Below the pieces are notes generated by a model. That model worked only from the letters and a program-made list of their open reading frames with translations, was not told where the DNA came from and made no database searches. A DNA stretch of 64,000 nucleotides from Acanthamoeba castellanii str. Neff. Its lineage: Eukaryota; Discosea; Longamoebia; Acanthamoebidae. The stretch covers positions 1,549,669 to 1,613,668 of the forward strand of contig NW_004457442.1 in assembly GCF_000313135.1 (NCBI RefSeq), given 5' to 3'. A program made the translations under genes and the position numbers. Position 1 is the first letter of the stretch, and each line of letters begins with the position of its first letter. Positions 56,322 through 64,000 of the stretch are shown in pieces.

Positions 56322-58592
56322 ATGGATAACGGAGGGCACAGACAGAACAAGGCGAGCACTGCGGCAAGCAGCTGGACCAAGGCCTGGGTGCCTGGTCAAG
56401 TAGTGTGGGCTTACCGAGGGCCGGGCAAGGGATGGTGGCCCGCCGTGGTAAGTTTGGCCTCACCTACCCAATTACCTGCTCTACGCTCAACTTTAGGCCA
56501 CACCTCATTTTCTTTCCTGGTTACATAGGTGGGCAGCCTGAAGACGAAAACCTCCACCGATGGTGTGGCTACCCGAAGCACGTCTCCCACAAGCACGGAG
56601 AAGGGACACGTTCTAGCTCGTCTGCTGGGCATGGCAAAAGAGTACTTTTACTTGCCTCCATTTCCTCTGGCCAGCTGCACTCAAGACTCCTATTGTGCAG
56701 GAAGGAGACAGAGGGGCAGAACCTCCTCCCATTTGATGATCCGAGGCTGCCTGAAGGCCTCTGCGATGGCTTCATCAACGCAGCATGCAAGCGTGGCAAC
56801 GGCAGCCAGATAGAAGACGCGATACGTGAAGCGAGAGCTCATGTAGCCAAACAGGTGAGCGCTTCCCCGAAGGCCAAACTACCTACCCAGACTGAAAACT
56901 GACTGTGCGTAGGGACGAGAGTTCAAGCAGATCAGCACCGGCGTGTGGAAGGACGTGTGCTGGAGATGCGATAACGGAGGAGACCTCATTTGCTGCGATC
57001 TGTGCCCCGGAGAGTACTGCTTCGCCTGTCTCGGGCTCACCCACGGCTCCGTCGAAAAGATCGAGGACTGGTACTGCGGCCGGTGTCGGTCAGTGATTGC
57101 CTTCCTCCTGGGCGAGCTGCTGTCGCTGTACAATAAGTACGCCTCCCCAATTGAAGTGCGGACTCGATCAAGACTTCTGACGGGCTTCTCGACAAGCAGG
57201 AAGGAGGCGAGCAACGAAGTCGCGGTGCTGTCGCTCAACCGTTTGAAGCGGAGGTTCAAGGCGCAGCGTTATGCGACCTTGGCTGCCTTCCAGGCCGATC
57301 TGGAAGACGAATCAGTGAAGAGTCCTGCCCACTCTCGTGCCATGGGCGAAGTGCGGGAGAGCTGGGACTGCCTGAGACAGAGACTGCAGGTAGCTGAGAT
57401 ACATCCCCTGTCCTCGTTGACCAGTTCATCCCGTTTACTGGTGTGGCCGCTACAGGGAACGTTCAAGATGCTCTCCCCTTGGGGCCAAGCAAGGCTGCCA
57501 GAAAGGGAGGAGCCCGCCAGCAGTCGCTCTTCTTCCATCATCACGAAATCGGTACGTACCTGCCAAGTGCTGCACAGACCAGTCACTAAATCTCTGGCAA
57601 CCGTGCAGCCCAACAAAAGAATGCACGACGAAGGCGGGCACGGTGACAAGCTCCGTGATCTGGCGCGCGGCGATTCCAGGAAGCGCCATCGGGCAGATCG
57701 CCAGAGGTGGGTCGACCCCATTCCTTCTTCTTCCTCGCGGCCCACCTCGTCGCCCGTCGCGCCCTCACCCGGCCAAGATGCCGAGCTGCCGTCGCCGATC
57801 GTCCACTCGACCTCTGCCGCTTCCGGCCCGCTCCTCTCGCTTCAGCAGAACCTGCGCCTCATGCACTCCGTCGCCGCCGCCGCCGCCGCAGCCAGCGCCT
57901 CTTCACGAAGTGGTGCAGGACAGGTCGCAGGCAACGTGCCCATCCTGCCCCTCCCTCCCGGCCAGCAGTCGCCCGGCATGTTCATGTCCGCCCCGGCGCC
58001 CAACACCCGCAAGAAGCCCACCCCGCCCTCGCCCGCCCCCATTGTGCCGCTTCTCCCGCGCCCACTGCACCCGCTCGACGGCAGCGGATATCGTCACCGT
58101 CACCCCCACCTCCAATCCCACATGCAACCCTCCAGCGCCCAGACCCAGCCACAGCGCAGTAGTGGAGGCTACCAACAACATCAACCACAACAACAGCTCC
58201 AGCTTCATCAGCCGCCGCAGCAGCAACCGCAACCGGCGAGCCAGGCCTCGCCCGGCGTTGCGGGCACACCATCATCATCCGGCGCCCTGCCGCAGCCGCT
58301 GGAGGTGCGCAGCGTGAGCGTGGGCCCGCAGGGGGTGGGCCTGACGCTCAACGACAATCGGGTGATCCAGCTGCAGCGGGCGGAGGACCTCACCCCGCTC
58401 TACGCCCACGCGCTGGCCCAGCTGCGCGCCGCGTGCGACCTTCTCATCGTGCGCGACCGTGAGGTCGCGGTGCTGCGAGCTGCTGCGGCCAGCTCTTCTT
58501 CGCCCTCTACCATCGCCCCGATGCCCGACGCGTCCGCCCCTGTGGTGGTTGATCTCATCAACATCGAGGACGACGCCGACCACACAGCTTGA
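56322..58592 (+). CDS. PWWP-PHD chromatin protein with SUMO-interaction-like tail
   Basis: Putative nuclear histone reader. ATG 56322 opens a short leader (MDNGGHRQNKASTAASS), then a PWWP core (WVPGQVVWAYRGPGKGWWPA) continued in exon 2 (KGHVLARLLGMAKE) and exon 3 (GQNLLPFDDPRLPEGLCDGF, NAACKRGNGSQIEDAIREA). The third exon must start at 56701 after a 60-bp intron (GTACTT...GTGCAG), because the two open frames differ. Then a C4HC3-type PHD or ADD-like finger: VCWRCDNGGDLICCDLCPGE, YCFACLGLTHG, DWYCGRCRS. A helical segment follows, then a long Ser/Pro/Gln-rich region (57700-58270), a short ordered block (SVSVGPQGVGLTLND) and a coiled helix. The end VVVDLINIEDDADHTA resembles a SUMO-interaction motif. 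PWWP plus a zinc finger recalls DNMT3, but no methyltransferase motifs exist here. Confidence 0.78.
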
Positions 58593-58961
58593 GGACGATG
58601 GATGATGATGCTGAACAAGACGACGGTGGTGGCATCGATCGGTTGCAGGGCAAGACGAAAAGAAAATCAGATAAAACAAAAATTATTTGCTTGGAAAAGG
58701 AACACGAAAATACCTGAAGGCACAAAAAGACAAAAAGAAGACTTCGTTGGGCGCCCCCAAGGTTCCGGCTCTCTTGGGAAGGCTACCATGGCCCACTCTT
58801 GGCATCGTGCCGTTGGCGGCGAACGCTGTACTGCGCTCCCTCATTATCATCGATTTCTTTCGTTTTTACACTCATTAATGGAAAGAAGAGAGATGGCACG
58901 CCGAGGTGGGTGCCGGCACTGAAAGCACTCACGGCTTTGGTGGGTCACAGATGCCGCGACG
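58593..58961. other. Tandem intergenic spacer, PWWP gene to RUN gene
   Basis: 369 bp with an A-rich stretch at about 58655-58740 (3' flank of the PWWP gene). No coding signal. ATG 58951 precedes the start I chose but opens a different frame that does not match the RUN domain. Confidence 0.45.
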
Positions 58962-61900
58962 ATGCAGCACGTGGCCGAGCGGAAGGGACTCCTCGACGAG
59001 GCCCAGCAGGGCATCCGCCAGCTCCTCCTCGCCGCCGACCCGTCCTCCACCCGCCCCGTCCTCTCTCGGTACCACCACACCACCCCGTGGGGCCTCTCGG
59101 TGCTCCCTGCTCCCAACCACCTAACCGACGATATGGTGCGCGGTGGTGCAGGGAGGAAGGGGTGACCCGCTTTGCCGAGGCCATGGAGGCCGTCCTGCGG
59201 CACGGGCTGCTGGCACCGCGCAAACTCTCTTCGTCGTCTTCCTCCTGTACCCCTCCACTTTTTACCTCTGTGTGCGGGTTGTGGTGTGTGGTGTGTGGTG
59301 TGTGTGTGACCGAACGTGTAGCGTTATGGTCCTCATCGATTTATACGCATGCGGTGTGGCGTATGGTGACGTGGCAGGGGGCGAGGAGGACGAGGTGTCG
59401 GTGTGGGCGGCGATGGAGGAGGTGCTGCAGCGCCAGTGGGCGCTCGAGATGCGCGCCCTCGTGCAGGTGCGCACCGACAACGGACGAACGCGCGCCCTCC
59501 TGCGCGCCGCCCTCAACGGCAAATACCTCGACCACCTCCTACGCGCCCTCCTCCCGACCGCTCCGTACCCATCCTCCTTCAACACCACGCACACGCACAC
59601 ACGCACACACGCACCATCGGACACGGGGTGCTGATGGTGGACACGATGGTGCGGTTGGTGGGCAGGCGTTGGTATGCGGAGTATGCGCTGCTGAGGCAGA
59701 CGGAGGAGGCCGAGATGCTGGTGGGCATGCTGGGCGGGCTGGCCGGCGTCGACTTCGCGCTCCCCATCGACAACCCGCAGCTCGACGCCCCGCGCTCCGC
59801 CTCGGCCTCCGCCGCCCTGTACGGCCCTCCCCCTTCGCTTCGCCTTAATGCATCGACGGTCTGCTGACGTGGCACTCTCTTTATTTAGGAAGAAGAGCGG
59901 GCACGACCTCCCGACACACAAGAAGAAGAAGGCGGCCAGGCGACGCGTCGTGGCCATCGACGTCGACGACGGCCTCCACCCGCCAGCGCGGCCCTCTGCC
60001 GACTCCTCCGCTGGTGTCTCCTTCACGTACGCTTCTTAGGCGCAAGACACGACACACGACACGCCATACACGGCATGACGCACGACACGACACGAGTGTG
60101 TAATGTGCTGATATCGGGGGGGGCTGCACACAGGGAGCTTGCGCCGAGCGAGGTGATGGCCCTCATTGACGGCCCGCCGGCGGACTACGAGGACGAGGCT
60201 GCCGCCGACAAGGACGCGGGCGGGACCCCGGAGAGAGTGGAGGACACGGCGGTGAAGACCGGGGCTGCCACCATCAGCAGCAGCAGCGCGCCGGCGCCGG
60301 CAACTGTCGACGACGAAGCGCCGATGGACAACGGAATGCAACGAGCGCGGTCCAGTTCGGTGGAGGACTGGGAGAAGCACGAGCTGGAGATGGAGGCCCT
60401 CCTCGCCTCCCTCCAGACCGACATCATCGACATCGACACCGGCGACGGCGACGGTGGCTCGCGAGTGGAGCGCACGCCATTGCCGCCGCCCACTGCGAGC
60501 GCCGACAAGGCACCGCCGGACGTCATCGCCGCGCCGGCGCCCCACACCGAACGACACGAGCCACCCGTGGAGCCTGGCGAGGCGATGGCAAACCAGCGCA
60601 GCCACGACCACACCGACGAGCTGGAGCACACGAACGAGTGGGTGCGGAGCGCAAGCGACGGCGACGGCGACGGCGGTGGCGTTGGTGCGATGAGCGCCAA
60701 AGAGCGGGAGATCGAGGAGCTGCAGCGCAAGCTGCGCGAGCTCGAGGAGCGCCTGACCGCCGGCAGCAGCGACAGCCCGGCCGGCTCGCTCCTGCTCCCG
60801 TCGCTCCTGCCGCCCTCCTTCACCTCGACCCCCGCTCACCGCCCCGCCTCATCCCTCCGCCCCCTGTCCGCGTCCCATTCTCCGTCGTCACTACCGTCAC
60901 TGTCGACACCTGCGTTACCCTCGGCCCCGTCGCCCTCCTTCGCGGCCGCCTCCCAACACAACCACCACCAGGCGAGCCCCGGGTCGTCGCCGCCGGTCCC
61001 GCCCTCGTCGGCCGCCTCGCCCTCTCGCGCCCACCCGCCGCCTCGCCGGGCAGGTGCCGGCAGCGGCGACACCCGACTGGCGGCGGAGGTCATCGACGGA
61101 CTGCTNNNNNNNNNNNNNNNNNNNNNGCCTCGCTCTTCCTCAGCCCCGTGGCCCTCCCCTCGGCCTCCGCCTCTTCCGCGTCGTCGTCGTCGGCGCAGCG
61201 GCGAGGCCGGACTGGCTCGGCCCTCTCCCCCTCCTCCCTTTCGACAGCGTCGTCGTCGTCCTTTGTTCCCTCGTCGGCCCTCTCCTCGTCGGTCTCCTCC
61301 TTGACCTCGACCTCGACCTCGTCGTTGGCTTCGTCGGCGTCGGCAGCGGCACAGCGCGCCCGCCGGTCGCCCGATGCGGGCGCCGAACATCAGCAGACGG
61401 CGGCGGCGTTGAGCGGCGTCGGGGCGGGCCAGCGGCGGCAGGTGCTGTTCCACCTCCATAAGCGCGGCAGCGCGGCCGACCAGAACTACCTCTGCGCCGG
61501 CTGCTCCGCCCAATTCGGCTCCTGTACTCCTACCCCTCCCCCCCGCACCCACCCACACGAATGACGGCTGACGCGCGTGTGCGGTGTGTGCGATGTGCGA
61601 TGTGCGGTAAAGGGCTGCTGGGAGGGGCGGGGCGGTACTGCGAGTACACGGGGCGGTACTACTGCTACGAGTGCCACGTCAACGAGGCGGCGGTGATCCC
61701 GGCGCGCGTGCTGCACGAGTGGGACTTCCGACCGTACCGCGTGTGCCGCGCCGCCCGCACCATCATCGACGAGCTCTACTATCTGCCGGCCTTTGCCATC
61801 CTCGACATCAACCCGCGCCTCTACGCCATCGCCCCCGCCCTCTACGACGTCCGTGTACGCCGCCCTCTCGCCACAACACACACAACACACACACACACGC

Positions 61901-62780
61901 ACACACACATGCTGCTCGAAATGGTCGGCTTTCCTCACGCCGCACTCGCTCGCTCTGCAGGCGCTGCGGGAGCAGCTGAGCTACATGAAGGAGTTCGTGG
62001 TCACCTGCCGAGAGAAGGACCGCCTCATCCCGCTCACCGCCGGCCGCCTCGATCTCATCAACGCCGACGGTATCGCACACGCACATGCACACGACACACG
62101 ACACACGACACACGACACACGACACACGACACACGACACACGACACACACCGCACACACTCGATCGCACTCACATGCTGGCCGATGGGTGCAGAGGTGTA
62201 TTCGCTGCACGATTTGGTGGAGGCGCAGAGCGGGCGGTTGGCCGCGTTCCTGGGGGAGGTGGCCAGCGGGTGGCTGCAGCACATCGCCCGCTGCGAGCTG
62301 TGTCGGGGCAAGGGCAGCTTCTGTGAGGTGTGCAACAGCGACCGACCCATCTACCCATTCCAGGTACTCCCTCCCCCACACATACGACACACTCATACGA
62401 CACACGCGACACACGACACACGCGACACACAACACACGACATTCCTCACTGCGGGTGTTGCTCGTCGGCAGCTGCGTACGACGACCAAGTGCGCTCGTTG
62501 CCACGCGCTGTTCCACCAGGCGTGCTTCGACCCGCAGCGCTGCCCCAAGTGCGCGCGCCTCACCGCGCGCAAGCTCACCCTCCACAGCAGCCGCTCCCTC
62601 AACTCCTCGCCGGCTTCCTCCTCGCCCGTCGTCGGCCACCGACCACCTTCCTCTTCTTCCTCATCCACCTCCGCTTCCTCCTGGTCCTCTTTCCCCACTT
62701 CGTCGTCGCCATCGGCCTGGTCGTCCCCGTCGTGGTCCTCTTCGTCTTCGTCAGCTCGGGGGCCACCCAAATACACGTAG
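58962..62780 (+). CDS. RUN and Rubicon-homology domain protein
   Basis: Related to the PLEKHM1/DEF8/Rubicon group, which bind Rab7 or other late-endosome GTPases and control autophagosome and endolysosome traffic. N-terminal RUN-like region from ATG 58962: GIRQLLLAADPSS, EGVTRFAEAMEAVLRHGLL, SVWAAMEEVLQRQ, DNGRTRALLRAALNGKYLDH, MVRLVGRRWYAEYALLRQ. The middle is disordered, Ser/Pro/Ala-rich, and contains the assembly gap (61106-61126) in coding sequence. The C-terminal Rubicon-homology domain is well preserved: NYLCAGCSAQFG, CEYTGRYYCYECHVNEAAVI, PARVLHEWDFRPYRVCRAA, ALREQLSYMKEFVVTC, YSLHDLVEAQSG, HIARCELCRGKGSFCEVC, CARCHALFHQACFDPQRCPK. Zinc-binding Cys/His residues appear complete. A Ser-rich tail ends at 62780. 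Rab partner is inferred only. Confidence 0.83.
60046..60095 (+). repeat. ACACGAC-type satellite in RUN gene intron
   Basis: ACACGACACACGACACGCC units between the exon ending near TYAS and the one starting ELAPSEVM. Confidence 0.75.
61106..61126. other. Assembly gap of 21 N
   Basis: The run of N lies in the low-complexity linker of the RUN/Rubicon-homology gene, in GC-rich Ser/Ala coding sequence. The true length is unknown, so the reading frame across it is not certain. Confidence 0.98.
62080..62150 (+). repeat. ACACGAC satellite in RUN gene intron
   Basis: Seven to eight tandem ACACGAC units in the intron between RLDLINAD and EVYSLHDL exons. Confidence 0.85.
62385..62440 (+). repeat. CACGACACA satellite, last RUN gene intron
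   Basis: Degenerate ACACGAC/ACACGCGAC units between the YPFQ exon and the LRTTTKCARC exon. Confidence 0.8.
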
Positions 62781-62850
62781 CGCACGTCACCATTTTTATA
62801 ATTTATTGTTTTTATTTTTCCTAAAATAGAAAAAGGCAGAATTAATCAAA
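62781..62850. terminator. Convergent 3' interval, RUN gene/RABGGTB
   Basis: 70 bp between two convergent stop codons, AT-rich (TTTTTATAATTTATTG and CTAAAATAGAAAAAG) against GC-rich surroundings. It probably carries polyadenylation signals for both transcripts, which would overlap antisense. Confidence 0.5.
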
Positions 62851-64000
62851 TTAGTTGGAGGAGTCCCAGGGGAGGGCGAGGCCGAGGCGGCGGCAGGTGC
62901 GGCGGGTGAGGGCGTAGGCCGGGTCGATGCGGAGGTCGCCCTCGCCGACGTGGGCATAGCCGAGGAGCGAGAGGCCGCCGATGCCGAAGAAGGTGTGGAA
63001 GATGTCCACCATGTCGCCCGGCCGATCGGCGATGCCGCCCGACTCGACGTCCTGGCACTGCAGAATGAACCGCTCGAGCGCGCCCGCGTCGATCCACGCC
63101 AGTCGGTCGAGCAGGCACAGGGCCGACAGGACCCACCACGAGTAGCACACGTCGGCCAGCTTCTCGGGCCGCCCGTTGAGGCCGCCGTTCTCCACCTGCC
63201 GCTCGCACAGCCACCACCCGAGCTGCTCGGCGTCCATCCACTTCTCCAGCACCGCGCGGTGGTCGCCGCCCGCCGCGGGCGACTGGGCGAAGGCGGGGAG
63301 GGTGGAGGCGATGGCCAGGGCGCCGACGCAGGTGAAGGTCTGCCCGGCGTGCGACTCGGCGCCCGGCACGCACCCGAACGAGCCGTCAAAGTTGCGGCAC
63401 CGCAGCAGGTACTCGACGGCCTTCTCCACGTTCACGCCCGCGCCGCCCTGGCCCTCCTTGGCCTGGTCACAGCCCAGCGGCCCGCTGCCGGTGAGTCGAG
63501 TGGTCGCGAACGTTAGGGGAGAAAGTGGGGGGAAGAGAGTACGGGGAGACGGCCGAGAAGGGAGAGGCAGTTGAGGGCGCAGTAGACGAAGCGGGTGTCG
63601 ACTTCGCCCCACTCGTCGCCCATGAAGGCGCCGTCGGGCCGCTGCAGAGAGGCCACGTAGGCGGCCGTGCGGTCGCGGTCCACCTTGTCCAGCGCGTCCA
63701 GGATCGCCAGCACCTGCAAATAAAATATACGTAATTATTTTAATAAAAATAGTAATTTAAAACATAAAATATCGATAAGCTGAAGAATGCACAAATAAAA
63801 ATAAAATAAATAAAAAAAGATGGGCGGACCTGGATGGCGCTGAGGGTGTAGAGGAGATGGGCGTCGTGCCCGATGGAACCGCCGAAGCCGCCGTTTTCGC
63901 GCTGGCACGCCAGCACCCACGCCACCAGCTCCTTGCGCTTGGGTCCCTTTGCCTCCTCCGCCTCCTCGCCTGCACCTTCGGCGGGCGTCGACCTCTGCTC
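62851..64000 (-). CDS. RABGGTB: Rab geranylgeranyltransferase beta subunit (partial)
   Basis: Catalytic beta subunit of type II protein geranylgeranyltransferase, which prenylates Rab GTPases with the alpha subunit and REP. The visible part covers most of the alpha-alpha barrel: [104 protein letters not shown] with [15 protein letters not shown], and [18 protein letters not shown], ending [11 protein letters not shown]. The zinc ligands (Asp and Cys in ADVCYSW, His in DIFHTFFG) are present. The 5' end and start codon lie beyond position 64000. Two introns are seen (about 63490-63542 and the AT-rich one at 63720-63828). RABGGTB is favoured over farnesyltransferase or GGTase-I beta by the [15 protein letters not shown] block. 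Confidence 0.94.

Noticed and set aside
56529..56813. Frameshift in the PWWP gene near 56700
   Set aside because: The apparent change of frame is explained by a 60-bp intron (GTACTT...GTGCAG) that yields MAKE-KETEGQNLLPF in frame.
1..64000. Transposons, integrated viral genes or toxin genes
   Set aside because: I saw no transposase, reverse transcriptase, integrase, capsid or toxin motifs, no long terminal repeats and no target-site duplications. All substantial coding stretches are accounted for by host-type genes.

Overview
The window looks like a nuclear contig of an amoebozoan, most likely Acanthamoeba. This is inferred from gene style and content, not from a search. Coding DNA is GC-rich and almost every gene is broken by many short introns, typically 60-150 bp, many with GTACG/GTGCG-type donors and (Y)nCAG acceptors. 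Intergenic gaps are very small (33-500 bp). The gene set is that of a free-living phagotroph: AP-2, TSC1, copine-type C2 repeats, a Rubicon-homology protein, PLD. I find 21 protein-coding genes, one of them running off the right edge, and one tRNA gene. I assembled the exons by eye from frame continuity, splice sites and family resemblance. Outer coordinates include introns; internal splice sites are approximate unless stated.

Left third (1-25.2 kb): SUB1/PC4 coactivator (+), a DxD glycosyltransferase-like protein with a Tyr/Ser-rich tail (+), a large phospholipase D with DUF3395-like, EF-hand, PH and two HKD modules (+), an EAF7/MRGBP-like NuA4 subunit with a C-terminal winged-helix-like domain (+), an ALDH10-type betaine/amino-aldehyde dehydrogenase (-), mitochondrial complex I NDUFA9 (+), the AP-2 alpha subunit (+), a secreted protein of unknown function (-) and a YecM-family protein (-).

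Middle (25.5-43 kb): a small acidic mitochondrial-type protein (+), the TSC1/hamartin homologue (-), tRNA-Leu(UAG) (-), a coiled-coil protein (+), an arrestin-domain protein (-), a T4 Rnl1-type RNA ligase (+) and a mitochondrial-type FAD/Fe-S D-lactate (2-hydroxyacid) dehydrogenase (-).

Right third (43-64 kb): a GRAM-VASt-TM sterol-transfer protein of the GRAMD1/Lam/Aster type (-), a multi-C2 copine-like protein (-), MRE11 (+), a PWWP-PHD chromatin protein with a SUMO-interaction-like tail (+), a RUN plus Rubicon-homology protein interrupted by a 21-N assembly gap (+), and the Rab geranylgeranyltransferase beta subunit (-, partial).

There is no operon-like logic. Several genes do share short divergent promoter intervals (ALDH/NDUFA9, YecM/mitochondrial protein, arrestin/RNA ligase, C2 protein/MRE11, TSC1/coiled coil). 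Many convergent pairs have almost no spacer. Introns repeatedly carry CACGA/TCGTG-type satellites and CA/GT runs, most heavily inside the RNA ligase and dehydrogenase genes. I saw no transposon, virus, CRISPR array or toxin gene.
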